Shown here piece after piece: positions 1 through 8,286 of a stretch of DNA of 64,000 nt. The notes below the pieces were generated by a model. The model made no database searches. It saw only the letters and a list, made by a program, of their open reading frames with translations, and was not told where the DNA came from. The stretch is from assembly GCA_035546335.1 (NCBI GenBank), contig DATKDP010000055.1:1-64000 (forward strand). Reading direction: 5' to 3'. How positions within the stretch are numbered: the stretch's first letter is position 1; each line of letters begins with the position of its first letter. The DNA comes from DATKDP01 sp035546335 (GTDB lineage Bacteria; Acidobacteriota; Thermoanaerobaculia; Gp7-AA8). Made by a program: the position numbers and the translations under genes.

Positions 1-374
1 CGCATCGCCGCCCAGCCGCCTTGACCCGATCGCCTTTCGACCCAATCCATGCAGCCATGCGACGGCGCCTCTCTGTCGCCGCACCCTCTGCACCATTCCA
101 CCGCCCTACCGCCACCACCCGACCGCTGCGGTAGGAGGCGAGCCGCCCGCCACGTCGGGCGTCTCACCTCCGGTCTTGACTCTTGATGGCCTTCTCATGG
201 AAGCATGGGAAGGCGAGGGATCTCCCCGCGGTACGACCGCGAAATCAGCACCGGCCAGCAGCGTCGTTTTCTCCCGAATGACGTAAGATCCCTTGTCCCC
301 ATTTCTGCCAGAGGAGGCGGGCGCGAAATGATCGAGCTGCGGACGGAGAGATTGCTTCGCGGGAAGCGCAACCG
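1..374. other. Non-coding upstream region, no supported gene
   Basis: No open frame here looks like a protein. A minus-strand frame crossing into the MFS gene is compositionally a shadow, with no recognisable domain. The stretch around 120-300 is rich in short palindromic pieces (for example GCGGGCGGCTCGCC on the minus strand), in keeping with the repeat-filled gaps elsewhere in the window. It should contain the promoter of the MFS gene at 375, but I see no convincing -35/-10 pair. Confidence 0.4.
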
Positions 375-1685
375 ATGACGCCCGAGACGAGCGGACCGGC
401 GTCGAATGCGAGCCGCGAGCCGTCACCATGGACGCGCGAAGCGATCGCCTGGAGCTTCTACGACTTCGCGAACTCGGCCTTCGTCACGCTCGTCGTCACC
501 TTCATCTACAGCGCCTACTTCGCGCGGGCAATCGCCAGCGATGCAACACACGGGACGATCCTCTGGTCGCGAGCGGTCAATCTCTCGGCGCTGCTCGCGG
601 CGCTCTCGACGCCGCTGCTCGGAGCGATCGCCGACTACTCCGGAAGAAAGAAGGCTTTTCTGCTCGTCTCGACGGTGGTCTGCGTCGTCTTCACGCTGCT
701 CCTCTTCTTCCCGCGAGCCGGTCAGGTCCACGCCGCCTGGATCCTATTCGTCGTCGCCAACCTCGGATTCGAGGCGGGGCAGGTCTTCTACAATGCATTT
801 CTTCCGCAGGTGTCGCGGACGACGACCATCGGCCGCATCTCGGGATTCGGCCAGGCCCTCGGATACGTCGGCGGGCTGCTCTGCCTCGTCCTCGCGCTGG
901 GGATGATCCGCGGGTGGGTGTCGCCGGAGGATGGTCTGAACGTTCGTGCGACGAACATCCTCGTCGCGGTCTGGTACGCCCTCTTTTCGATTCCGATGTT
1001 CCTTCTCGTGCGCGAGCTGCCGGCCGAGCGCGACAAGAGTCTTGCGCACGCCACACGCGAGGGCTTCCGCCGCCTCCACGCGACGATGCTCCAGCTTCGC
1101 GAGTATCGCGAAGCGGCGAAACTCCTCCTGGCGCGCCTGATCTACAACGACGGCCTGGTGACGGCGTTCTCGTTCGCCGCCATCTTCTCCGCCGCCGTTT
1201 TCGGGATGACCACCGATCAGATCATCGTCCTCGGGATCGTCCTCAACGTCGCCTCGGGAGCAGGCGCCTTCGCCTTCGGATTCGTCAACGACCGCATCGG
1301 CGGGAAGAAGACGATCACCATCACCCTCGTCGCGCTGATCGTCGCCGTCTCCATCGGCGCCGCCGCAGAGTCGATTCCCCTCTTCGTCGGCTGCGCCATC
1401 GTCCTCGGAATCATGGTCGGCCCGAACCAGGCGGCAAGCCGAAGTCTTCTCGGTCTGTTCGTCCCGGCGCGGAAGAGGGGAGAGTTCTTCGGATTCTTCG
1501 CCTTCTCAGGAAAGCTCGCCTCGATCGCCGGCCCGTTCCTCTACGCCGTGATGCTCGATCTCACAGGAAGCCAGCGCTGGGCCATGGGCTCCGCCGTCCT
1601 CTTCTTCGTCATCGGCCTCATCGTCCTGCAGTTCGTCGACGAAGAGAAGGGAATCGAGACCGGCCGGAGAATGCAGGCAGTGTGA
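375..1685 (+). CDS. MFS transporter, UMF1/Atg22-like family
   Basis: A 436-residue polytopic membrane protein with about 12 hydrophobic segments. The N-terminal motif AWSFYDFANSAF (about residue 24) is characteristic of the UMF1/vacuole effluxer Atg22-like branch of the major facilitator superfamily, and the length fits. A loop with DYSGRKKAF and the repeat NDRIGGKKT match the MFS loop 2-3 and loop 8-9 signatures. The substrate is unknown; Atg22 relatives export amino acids in yeast, but bacterial members are uncharacterised. The ATG at 375 has only a weak Shine-Dalgarno-like GGGAAG. The gene ends just before a large repeat element (1690-1975) and appears monocistronic. Confidence 0.88.
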   Translation: MTPETSGPASNASREPSPWTREAIAWSFYDFANSAFVTLVVTFIYSAYFARAIASDATHGTILWSRAVNLSALLAALSTPLLGAIADYSGRKKAFLLVSTVVCVVFTLLLFFPRAGQVHAAWILFVVANLGFEAGQVFYNAFLPQVSRTTTIGRISGFGQALGYVGGLLCLVLALGMIRGWVSPEDGLNVRATNILVAVWYALFSIPMFLLVRELPAERDKSLAHATREGFRRLHATMLQLREYREAAKLLLARLIYNDGLVTAFSFAAIFSAAVFGMTTDQIIVLGIVLNVASGAGAFAFGFVNDRIGGKKTITITLVALIVAVSIGAAAESIPLFVGCAIVLGIMVGPNQAASRSLLGLFVPARKRGEFFGFFAFSGKLASIAGPFLYAVMLDLTGSQRWAMGSAVLFFVIGLIVLQFVDEEKGIETGRRMQAV

Positions 1686-1689
1686 CCCT

Positions 1690-1975
1690 CGCGAGGCTCG
1701 AGGCTCGAGGCTGGAGGCTAGCTAGAGGCTGGAGGCTAGAGGCTCGGACGAGAGATGGGAGAGATGAGAGATGAGAGACGAGAGACGAGAGACGAGAGAC
1801 GAGAGACGAGAGACGAGAGACGAGAGACGAGAGACGAGAGACGAGAGAGATGCTCTCATCTCTTACACTCCCGTTTCTCTCCCACTCTTTCTCTTTCGAG
1901 CCTCGAGCCTCCAGCCTCCAGCCTCGAGCCTCCAGCCTCCAGCCCCCAGCCTCCAGCCCCCAGCCAGCCTCTACA
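1690..1975. repeat. Family A giant hairpin repeat, copy 1
   Basis: The left arm (1690-1745) is a run of AGGCTSGAGGCT units. It is followed by about 13 tandem copies of the 7-mer GAGAGAC (1755-1850), a non-repetitive core (about 1843-1896, beginning GAGATGCTCTCATCTC) and a right arm (1897-1975) of AGCCTCCAGCCT units complementary to the left arm. The left side of the top strand is almost all purine and the right side mostly pyrimidine. A second copy with the same order and a nearly identical core lies at 8287-8546. It fills the gap between the MFS gene and the radical SAM gene, and frames read through its right arm give spurious Ser/Pro-rich peptides. Confidence 0.85.
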
Positions 1976-1990
1976 CACCGGCCCGCCGCA

Positions 1991-4090
1991 ATGGCACAAT
2001 GTCTCCACGCACGTGAGAAGTCCTGCAGCAGGGAGTACCGGCCGTTGAGCGATGTGGCTCTCGTTTCGATGCCCTTCGGTGCTCTGTTTTCTCCTTCCCT
2101 CGGGCTCTCACTGCTCAAGGCCGCTCTGACGCGCGAGCGAATCGACGCCCGCACGCACTACTTCACCATCGCCTTCGCCGAAATCGTCGGCTCACGCTTT
2201 TACGGCGGCATCGCCGGAGGAAAGCGTCCTCCTCTCAGGCATCTCGCCGGCGAATGGATCTTCAGCCGCGCCCTGTTCGGTGACGAGGGGGACACGGACG
2301 CATGGATCGAATCGATGGTCGGGCGAAAGCGGCTGAAGACCAGCGATCCGCGGCGCAGGATTTCACCAGCGCTGATCAACCAGCTTCTGCGCGCACGTGA
2401 GCGCGTCGACCCCTTTCTCGACGCCTGCACCGAGGAGCTGCTCAGCGGGAAGCCGCGGATGGTCGGACTCACCTCGGTTTTTCAGCAGCATGTCGCATCT
2501 CTCGCACTCGCGCGGAGAATCAAAGCGGTCTCTCCCGAGACCTTCATCGTCTTCGGAGGTGCGAACTGCGAGGGAGTGATGGGCGCCGAGACCATACGGC
2601 AATTCCCCTTCGTCGACGCCGCGGTCTCGGGCGAGGGCGACCTGATCTTCCCCTCGCTCGTGCGGCACGTTCTTGAAGGAGAGGCGGTCGACGGTCTCAC
2701 CGGCGTTCGAACGCGCGCGTCGATCGTCGGGGGGCTCGCCGAAAACCGTTTCGAGAATGCTCCGAGCGTCCGGGCGATGGACGAGCTTCCCTACCCCGAT
2801 TGCGACGACTACATCGAGCGTTTTCGCCGGAGCCGCTTCGATCGCGACTGGCATGCTCGCATCTTCTTCGAGACCTCGCGCGGCTGCTGGTGGGGGGAGA
2901 AGATGCACTGCACCTTCTGCGGCCTCAATGGAGCGACGATGAAGTTCCGGAGCAAGTCGCCGCAGCGCGCACTCGACGAGATCGTCTTTCTCGCCGAGCG
3001 CTACGAGGGGAGCGCCTTCGAGGCGACCGACAACATTCTCGACCTCTCCTACTTCGACACGCTACTTCCCGCGCTCGCCGCGCGCGGCATCGACCTCGGT
3101 CTCTTCTGGGAGACGAAGGCGAATCTGAGAAAGGAGCAGGTGCGGATGCTCCGCGACTCGGGCGTCACGACGATCCAGCCGGGCATCGAGAGCCTGAGCG
3201 ATACGGTGCTCAGAATGATGCGCAAGGGAGTTACGGCGCTTCACAACATCCAGCTCCTCAAATGGTGCAAGCAGTTCGGCGTCGAGCCGTCGTGGAACAT
3301 TCTCTGGGGCTTTCCGGGAGAGCCGCCGGAGGAGTATACGGCGATGGCGCGTATCGTTCCGCTGCTCGCACACCTCCAGCCACCCGGGTTCTTCTCGACG
3401 ATCCGGCTCGACCGCTTCAGCCCGAACTTCTTCGACGCGGAGCGGCTCGGCTTCTCCAGCGTCGAGCCCCTCGAAGCATACGAGCATGTCTATCCCCTCC
3501 CGAAGGAGGCCGTTCGCAATCTCGCCTATCACTTCCGGTTCCGCTACAGCCGGCCGCAGACCGTCGAATCGTATGCCGCGCCGCTCGCCCGCGCGCTTCG
3601 CGCCTGGCGGCGTACCTCGGCGGCGAGCGATCTCTTTCTGGTCGACACCGGCGGGCATCTGCTCGTCGCCGATCTCCGGCCGATGCGCAAGACGCCGCTG
3701 CATGTTCTCTCGCCGGAGGAGCGGGAGATCTATCTGGCGTGCGATGCGGTGACCGACCTGCGCACGATCGCCACGGCGACCTCGAGGTCGAGCGCGGAGG
3801 TCGAGCGGATCCTCACGCCGCTGATCGCGAATGGAATCGTTCTCCGGGACGGAGCGCGCCATCTCGCGCTCGCGGTCGCTCTCGGCGATTACTCGCCGCC
3901 GCCTTCGATCGTTGCGCAATTCTTCGATTCGATCCGGGAGATCGCCGAGCCGGCGGATCGGGGAATTGCCATTCCACTCGAGCACAGACTGCATCCGCGC
4001 ACGCGCCGCACGCGCTTTCCACGCATGGACCAGCGTATTCTCACCAGCTCACGGTTCACCGTCGACCAGAGTCATGTCCTGATCCACTGA
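1991..4090 (+). CDS. RiPP maturation B12-binding radical SAM protein (putative C-methyltransferase)
   Basis: A 699-residue protein. An N-terminal B12-binding-like domain (about 20-190, with DVALVSMPFG and VFGGANCEG) is followed by a radical SAM domain. Its cluster motif is CX7CX2C (Cys299, Cys307, Cys310) in the sequence RGCWWGEKMHCTFCGLNG, which is the hallmark of the family named RiPP maturation radical SAM protein 1 (rSAM_ocin_1). The C-terminal 130 residues (LSPEEREIYLACD, then a winged-helix-like segment) also match that family. Known members sit in peptide-natural-product clusters and are thought to methylate unactivated carbons of a precursor. The frame is open further upstream, but that part encodes a repeat arm, so I chose ATG 1991. 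No clear Shine-Dalgarno is visible. The only nearby candidate substrate is the 54-residue gene at 4110. Confidence 0.85.
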   Translation: MAQCLHAREKSCSREYRPLSDVALVSMPFGALFSPSLGLSLLKAALTRERIDARTHYFTIAFAEIVGSRFYGGIAGGKRPPLRHLAGEWIFSRALFGDEGDTDAWIESMVGRKRLKTSDPRRRISPALINQLLRARERVDPFLDACTEELLSGKPRMVGLTSVFQQHVASLALARRIKAVSPETFIVFGGANCEGVMGAETIRQFPFVDAAVSGEGDLIFPSLVRHVLEGEAVDGLTGVRTRASIVGGLAENRFENAPSVRAMDELPYPDCDDYIERFRRSRFDRDWHARIFFETSRGCWWGEKMHCTFCGLNGATMKFRSKSPQRALDEIVFLAERYEGSAFEATDNILDLSYFDTLLPALAARGIDLGLFWETKANLRKEQVRMLRDSGVTTIQPGIESLSDTVLRMMRKGVTALHNIQLLKWCKQFGVEPSWNILWGFPGEPPEEYTAMARIVPLLAHLQPPGFFSTIRLDRFSPNFFDAERLGFSSVEPLEAYEHVYPLPKEAVRNLAYHFRFRYSRPQTVESYAAPLARALRAWRRTSAASDLFLVDTGGHLLVADLRPMRKTPLHVLSPEEREIYLACDAVTDLRTIATATSRSSAEVERILTPLIANGIVLRDGARHLALAVALGDYSPPPSIVAQFFDSIREIAEPADRGIAIPLEHRLHPRTRRTRFPRMDQRILTSSRFTVDQSHVLIH

Positions 4091-4109
4091 CCGAAGAAAG
4101 GAGAGTCTC

Positions 4110-4274
4110 ATGGCAATGAAAAAGAAGCCCGCAGGAAAGGCAGCATCGAAGAAGAAACCCGCAAAGAAGGCTCCAGCGAAGAAGAAGCCGGCAAAAAAGG
4201 CCCCGTCGAAGAAGAAGAAACCGTCGAAGAAGCGCCCCACCCACGACGACATCATGGGCTACGAGAGCGATTAG
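4110..4274 (+). CDS. 54-residue lysine-rich peptide, candidate RiPP precursor or histone-H1-like protein
   Basis: A short ORF 19 bases after the radical SAM stop, with a good ribosome binding site (GAAAGGAGAG, 4095-4104). Residues 4-41 are lysine/proline/alanine repeats of the KKKPAKKAP type, about 45% lysine. The last 12 residues switch to a different composition: PTHDDIMGYESD. Two readings are possible. One is a precursor peptide whose basic part is a leader or repeat and whose acidic tail is the modified core. The other is a nucleoid-associated, H1/AlgP-like basic protein that sits here by chance. Spacing and orientation suggest co-transcription with the maturase. No NHLP or Nif11-type leader, the usual partners of this maturase family, is present. 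Too short for most gene finders. Confidence 0.7.
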   Translation: MAMKKKPAGKAASKKKPAKKAPAKKKPAKKAPSKKKKPSKKRPTHDDIMGYESD

Positions 4275-4306
4275 CGCATCGTTCCCGCTCTCTCCGCCCA
4301 CCGCGC

Positions 4307-4408
4307 CGGGGAGAGCGGGCGTCCCGCGCCCGCCCCTGTAGCGACTGAGCCACCCGTGCCCGAGCCCGTGCCCGAGCCCGCGCCCGAGCCCGCGCCCGGT
4401 CTTTGATT
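4307..4408. repeat. Family H and family D palindromic repeats between convergent genes
   Basis: Family H (4307-4340) has the core GCGGGCGTCCCGCGCCCGC, a 7-bp stem with a small loop. It recurs at 7497-7548 (inverted), 13355-13404 and 47922-47998. Family D (4346-4408) is GAGCCACCCGTGCCCGAG followed by alternating CCCGTGCCCGAG/CCCGCGCCCGAG units. Its reverse complement recurs at 50765-50812. The pair lies between two convergent genes and may serve as a bidirectional transcription end. Confidence 0.75.
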
Positions 4409-4457
4409 TTCGGAACTCTGGGAGACGAATCCGGCTTCAAGAATCCAGGAAGGCTGC

Positions 4458-5531
4458 TCATTCCTTGAGCAGCGTCCCCGCCCGCTCGAAGTCTCGTCTC
4501 CTCTCGCGGGGCCGAATGAATGCCTCTTCGAAGGCGACCTGAACGATCGCCGAGACGGGGATCGCCAGCACCGCTCCGACGATCCCGAGCAGGGAGCCGC
4601 CGATCATGAAGGCGATGAAGACGGCGAGCGGCGAAACGGAGATCCGCTTTCCCAGGATGCGCGGAACGAGAAAATAGTTCTCCACCTGCTGGATGAGGAT
4701 CGCCAGAGCGAGAACGGACCAGAACTGCCAGGTCGACTGAAACAGGGCGACGATGACCGCTGGGACGGCGCCGAGAACCGGTCCGATGATCGGGATCATC
4801 TCGCCGAACGCCGCCAGAAAGGCGAGTGGAGCGGCGTACGGGACGCCGAGGAGCACGAGACCGATGAAGGTCGCGGTGCCGACGATGGTGGCGAGCAGGA
4901 TCTGGCCGGACAACCAGTAGCTCATTCTTCTGGCCATCCGGATCATCATCCGCCTCTTTTGAAACCTCACTTCCGCGGGATAGAAGAGAAGGAAGAGATT
5001 TCGCAGCCGCGCTGCGTCGATCAGCATGTAGACGATCAGAAAGAGCACCGCGACGGTCGCGGCAACGAGATGAACGACGCTCTTCACATAGCCGAAGATC
5101 GGCAGATCTGCGAGTGCGAGATCGGCGTTCGATTCCACCAGCTGCCGCATCTGATCGATCGGGAGATACTTCCCCAGAGGCTTCACGATCTTCTCCTCGA
5201 TCAGCGGCGGCAACTGCACCATCAGCTCCTTCGACTCCACCATGAGCCGCGGCAAAACGAGTGCGACGACGAGGACCGCGATGATGAGGAAAGGGAAATA
5301 GACGACCAGCACCGCAGCGCCGCGGCTGATCCGGCGATGCATGTAGCGCCGCACGAGCACCTGGACGCGCTTGACGATGGGAGCGATCCCGGCAGCGAGG
5401 ATCGCCGCAATCAGGATGATCACCACGATTCTGCGGACCCACCAGAGCAACAGCAGGCCGACGGCGAATCCGAAGACGATCGCCGCCTTCTTCGCGAACA
5501 TGGAGAGCTGCGACGATTCGTGCGCCATCAC
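4458..5531 (-). CDS. AI-2E family transporter (PerM-like permease)
   Basis: A 357-residue membrane protein of the AI-2E transporter/PerM (DUF20) family. It has an N-terminal pair of membrane helices (AIVFGFAVGLLLLWWVRRIVVIILIAAILAAG), an amphipathic middle, and a C-terminal set of helices with the family's glycine-rich segment FGEMIPIIGPVLGAVPAVIVAL. Families of this name are often annotated as autoinducer-2 exporters, but most members act as uncharacterised permeases or Na+/H+ antiporters, so the substrate is open. The start overlaps the stop of the upstream thioredoxin by 4 bases (ATGA), indicating translational coupling. Confidence 0.88.
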   Translation of the reverse strand: MMAHESSQLSMFAKKAAIVFGFAVGLLLLWWVRRIVVIILIAAILAAGIAPIVKRVQVLVRRYMHRRISRGAAVLVVYFPFLIIAVLVVALVLPRLMVESKELMVQLPPLIEEKIVKPLGKYLPIDQMRQLVESNADLALADLPIFGYVKSVVHLVAATVAVLFLIVYMLIDAARLRNLFLLFYPAEVRFQKRRMMIRMARRMSYWLSGQILLATIVGTATFIGLVLLGVPYAAPLAFLAAFGEMIPIIGPVLGAVPAVIVALFQSTWQFWSVLALAILIQQVENYFLVPRILGKRISVSPLAVFIAFMIGGSLLGIVGAVLAIPVSAIVQVAFEEAFIRPRERRRDFERAGTLLKE

Positions 5532-5965
5532 GTTGCGAGGTAGCGGGTGATCGCCTGCTCGATCTGCCCTCGGCCGACCGCTCCGACGAGCCTCCCTCGC
5601 TCCTCTCCTCCTCGGAAGAACACCAGCGTCGGAATTCCGCTGATGCGAAACGCCGATGCCGAGCGGCGGTTCTCGTCGACGTTCAGCTTGGCGAAGGTCA
5701 CGTCATGCCGTTCCGCCGCCATCGCTTCGATGAGCGGAGCAATCGTATTGCAGGGCCCGCACCATGCGGCCCAGAAATCGACCACGACCGCCTCTCCCGA
5801 TCCGATTGCACCGTCGAACGTCTCGTCATTCAGGACGATCGGGCCTCTGATACCGGCAGCGAGAGGCGTCTTGCACTTGCCGCAGACGACCGCCTTTCCG
5901 TGCGAGACAGCCGGAGCCCGATTGGCCTGGCCGCAGCGTGGGCATCGCACGATGTCATTGCTCAT
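5528..5965 (-). CDS. trxC: Thioredoxin 2 (zinc-ribbon thioredoxin)
   Basis: A 145-residue cytoplasmic protein-disulfide reductase. The N-terminal zinc ribbon uses Cys8/Cys11 (CPRCGQ) and Cys28/Cys31 (CGKCKTPL). A full thioredoxin domain follows, with the active site WCGPC at 68-72 and the cis-proline loop SGIPTL. This order (zinc ribbon then thioredoxin) defines TrxC, a stress-linked thioredoxin in which zinc tunes the redox potential. It is the first gene of a two-gene operon with the downstream permease (4-base overlap). It is divergent from the secreted protein at 6163, and about 200 bases are shared as the regulatory region. Confidence 0.92.
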   Translation of the reverse strand: MSNDIVRCPRCGQANRAPAVSHGKAVVCGKCKTPLAAGIRGPIVLNDETFDGAIGSGEAVVVDFWAAWCGPCNTIAPLIEAMAAERHDVTFAKLNVDENRRSASAFRISGIPTLVFFRGGEERGRLVGAVGRGQIEQAITRYLAT

Positions 5966-6113
5966 GAGCAGCGCTCCTCACACGACCGGGGTCGCCGAAT
6001 TGTCCCTTGCGAATCGGAAGCCATCTTCTTTCTTCCCGATCGGATGCGGAGTCTCGATCCATCAGGAGTTCCGGGGCGACTCCCTCGACTCGACCCTCAT
6101 GAGAAATCCGGGA

Positions 6114-6160
6114 TAGAATGCCATCCACCCGTTCATCCGCAGCAAATCTCAAAGGAGGTA
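6114..6160 (+). promoter_or_regulatory. Putative promoter -10 and strong ribosome binding site
   Basis: TAGAAT at 6114-6119 is a good -10 match, with a weak -35 (CGACCC, 6091-6096). The mRNA would start near 6126, followed by an ideal Shine-Dalgarno AAAGGAGG (6151-6158) that fixes the start of the next gene at ATG 6163 rather than the in-frame codon at 6118. Confidence 0.5.
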
Positions 6161-6162
6161 CC

Positions 6163-7167
6163 ATGAAATTCCTTCCCGTCACATGCGCCCTGATTCTCGC
6201 TGTCGCGTCCGCCTTCTCGCAGCCGGCACCGAGCGTTTCATCCGCTGCTGCAGCACCGGACCCGCGCCTGGAGACACTCGCCGTCGACCTGAAGGCTCTC
6301 GCTCGCATCGTCGATCTTTCCCGCGACCTCAATCGAGAGAAAGAGCTGATCCAGATCCTCGTGAACGACGACATCGAAGCGCTTCGGGAGCCGAGACCCG
6401 ACGGCACCTACCGGTGGGCCAGCCTTCAGCGCGTCGAAGACGTACGGGTCAAAGAGGAGCACCGGTTGCGACGCGTGTCGACCGAACAGATACTCGACAC
6501 GGTCACCATGTCGGCATCGAATCCCTACCGGCTGGAGATCAGGATCCCATCCCAGCGCGGCTTCCTGCGCAGCAACACCAAAGTTTACGTGCGCAACGTG
6601 GTGATCGACGCCACCGGATACGACGGCAAGACCACGCGCACCGAGCTTCCCGTCAATCTCTGGATCGATCCGAAGGACGGTCACGGCATCCCCCTGCCCG
6701 AGATCGCGAAGAGCGCCCAGGTGACGGTGGAGCTCGGAGTCGAGAGCGGCGGAGAGCGCGCGGTCGCCGAAATCTCGCTCTTGCAGGCCAAACTGGTCGA
6801 CGATCCGCAGAGTCCCAACTATCCCGCCGTCCGCCGGCTGCTTCAGATTCAGGAGCTCGCATCCCGCGATTCTCTTCCGCGCGTGGAGCTGCGCAATGTG
6901 ATCGACGAAGCGATCCTCAACATCCCCGGCGAGCTGGAGAAGCGCTTGGCCATGCGAGAAGTCGAGCTCGCTCTTCGTAAACAGATGCTCGAGCGCGGAG
7001 AGACCGCCGGCTTGGTCACGGTCGGCGATGCGACGCCCGACGTGCTCGTCGAGCTCCAGCACGTGCTCCGGCTCAGCCGCGGAACCGTCGACGAACAGAA
7101 CGAAGCGAGGACACGCCTGGAGAGTCTACTCGCATCGCTCACACCGCCGGCTCCGCCCGCGCCGTAG
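6163..7167 (+). CDS. Secreted protein of unknown function
   Basis: A 334-residue protein with a clear Sec signal peptide (MKFLPVTCALILAVASAFS, likely cut after Ala/Ser around residues 18-20). The mature part is hydrophilic and mixed alpha/beta. The first 100 residues are charged and helical, followed by a beta-rich part (about 115-220, TKVYVRNVVIDATGYDG) and a helical C-terminus ending in a Pro/Ala tail. I recognise no catalytic motif or family. A periplasmic or cell-surface location is inferred from the signal peptide. The chosen start has an AAAGGAGG site 5 bases upstream. It is probably monocistronic, since repeats with hairpin potential begin 16 bases after the stop. Confidence 0.75.
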   Translation: MKFLPVTCALILAVASAFSQPAPSVSSAAAAPDPRLETLAVDLKALARIVDLSRDLNREKELIQILVNDDIEALREPRPDGTYRWASLQRVEDVRVKEEHRLRRVSTEQILDTVTMSASNPYRLEIRIPSQRGFLRSNTKVYVRNVVIDATGYDGKTTRTELPVNLWIDPKDGHGIPLPEIAKSAQVTVELGVESGGERAVAEISLLQAKLVDDPQSPNYPAVRRLLQIQELASRDSLPRVELRNVIDEAILNIPGELEKRLAMREVELALRKQMLERGETAGLVTVGDATPDVLVELQHVLRLSRGTVDEQNEARTRLESLLASLTPPAPPAP

Positions 7168-7183
7168 TCGTCATCCTCGCGCA

Positions 7184-7362
7184 ACTGCTTCGCCCCTGCG
7201 GTCGAGACGCGAACCTCAGCCCGACTCGCAGGGACGAAGCAGTGAGCCACAGGACACCGTTGCAATCTCGTGAAGCCGCAAGACCCCTCGTAGGGACGAA
7301 GCAGTGAGCCACAGGACGCTGTCTCGATCTCGCGATGCCGCAGACGGCGAACAGCTTCGTCC
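7184..7362. repeat. Family E repeats: inverted GCTTCGTCC/GGACGAAGC elements
   Basis: A 17-bp inverted repeat (7184-7200 and 7227-7243, one mismatch) directly follows the stop of the secreted-protein gene. Two direct copies of GGGACGAAGCAGTGAGCCAC start at 7231 and 7293 (62-bp period). The second is closed by GCGAACAGCTTCGTCC at 7347-7362. A related element in opposite orientation lies at 63757-63846. Confidence 0.75.
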
Positions 7363-7618
7363 GCGTTCTCGCGCAGAGGCGACCAACTGCCAGGCCCCCG
7401 GACGAAGCGATTGCGCTGCCGTCCTTCTCGCGAGCCTCTCGCTCCGCCCCCTCGCGCAAATGCTCCGCCCCTACGAGATTGTTTCAGTTCTACGAGCCTG
7501 TCGCGGCGCGGGACGCCCGCTCTCCCCCGGGGAGGTGACGCCGGCGACTCCAGCCTCCAGGCTCCAGCCTCTAGCCGAGGCTGGTCAATCACCCGTCGGA
7601 CCCGCTCGAGTTGCGTCC
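7363..7618. repeat. Degenerate repeat filler with inverted family H and partial family A
   Basis: No gene is supported here. Positions 7380-7470 carry worn family E pieces (GGACGAAGCG, CTCCGCCCCTACGAG). Positions 7497-7548 are an inverted family H copy (GCGGGACGCCCGCTCTCCCC, GAGGTGACGCCGGC) that is the reverse complement of 13355-13404. Positions 7546-7582 hold CTCCAGCCTCCAGGCTCCAG, a short piece of family A. Confidence 0.65.
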
Positions 7619-7653
7619 TTGCGTCCACACTCGCTCCGAGGTAGCCTCGGACC
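7619..7653 (+). promoter_or_regulatory. Putative leaderless promoter of the Uma2 gene
   Basis: TTGCGT (7619-7624), a 17-base spacer and TAGCCT (7642-7647). The ATG at 7654 is 6 bases after the -10 box and no Shine-Dalgarno is present. The transcript would therefore begin at or next to the start codon. A GAGGTAGCCTC inverted repeat overlaps the -10 box. Confidence 0.45.
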
Positions 7654-8211
7654 ATGGTGAAGCACGCCAGGGAAGGCGCGACATATGATGATGTGCTCAG
7701 CGCGCCGGAAGACAGGATCGCCGAGATCGCCGGAGGAGATCTGTATCTCAGCCCGCGCCCTGCGCCGAGGCACGCGCGAGTCGGCTCGGCTCTGACGTCC
7801 GAGCTCCATGACGCATTCGATCATGGTCGCAGCGGCCCTGGCGGATGGTGGATTCTTTACGAGCCGGAGCTCCATCTCGACGGAAACGTGCTCGTCCCCG
7901 ACATTGCCGGCTGGCGCCGCGAGCGGATGAGCGAGCTGCCGGACGCGGCATGGTTCTCGATCGCTCCCGACTGGGTGTGCGAGATACTTTCCCCTTCCAC
8001 CGAGGAGCTGGACCGGAGACGGAAGCTGCCGCTGTACGCGCTGGCGGGCGTGCCGCACCTCTGGCTCGTGGATCCTGAATCCAGGCGGGTGGAGGTGCAT
8101 CGGCGCGACGGCGGCGGCTATCGGCTCGTCTCGAGCTTCGGCGGAGCGGAGCACATCTCGGCGGAACCGTTCGAAGCCGTCTCGATCGCGCTTCAAAGAC
8201 TCTGGAGCTGA
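7654..8211 (+). CDS. Uma2 family putative restriction-endonuclease-fold protein
   Basis: A 185-residue protein of the Uma2 (DUF820) family, which has a PD-(D/E)XK nuclease fold. Landmarks are the N-terminal AEIAGGDLYLSPRPAPRHA, the acidic strand LVPDIAGWR (Asp of the PD motif), the catalytic strand WVCEILSPST and the helix RRRKLPLYALAGVPHLWLVDP. The set is complete, so the nuclease core looks intact. The cellular role of the family is unknown. Copies are abundant in cyanobacteria, Deinococcus and Acidobacteria, often standing alone as here. It has no Shine-Dalgarno but a promoter placed for a leaderless mRNA. Confidence 0.88.
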   Translation: MVKHAREGATYDDVLSAPEDRIAEIAGGDLYLSPRPAPRHARVGSALTSELHDAFDHGRSGPGGWWILYEPELHLDGNVLVPDIAGWRRERMSELPDAAWFSIAPDWVCEILSPSTEELDRRRKLPLYALAGVPHLWLVDPESRRVEVHRRDGGGYRLVSSFGGAEHISAEPFEAVSIALQRLWS

Positions 8212-8286
8212 CGCGTTCAGAAACTCAGCCAGATCCATTCATTCTCGAGACCGAACATCAGGCGCCCCGCCGAGGCGTACCGCGCT

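Noticed and set aside
106..429. 107-codon minus-strand frame at the window start
   Set aside because: Overlaps the start of the MFS gene antisense and lacks any family resemblance.
1755..1850. Regular short repeats that might suggest a CRISPR array
   Set aside because: The unit is 7 bases with no spacers, no leader and no cas genes; it is a tandem array within a family A element.
1850..1990. N-terminal extension of the radical SAM protein upstream of ATG 1991
   Set aside because: The extension translates the family A right arm into Ser/Pro-rich repeats and precedes the conserved B12-domain start.
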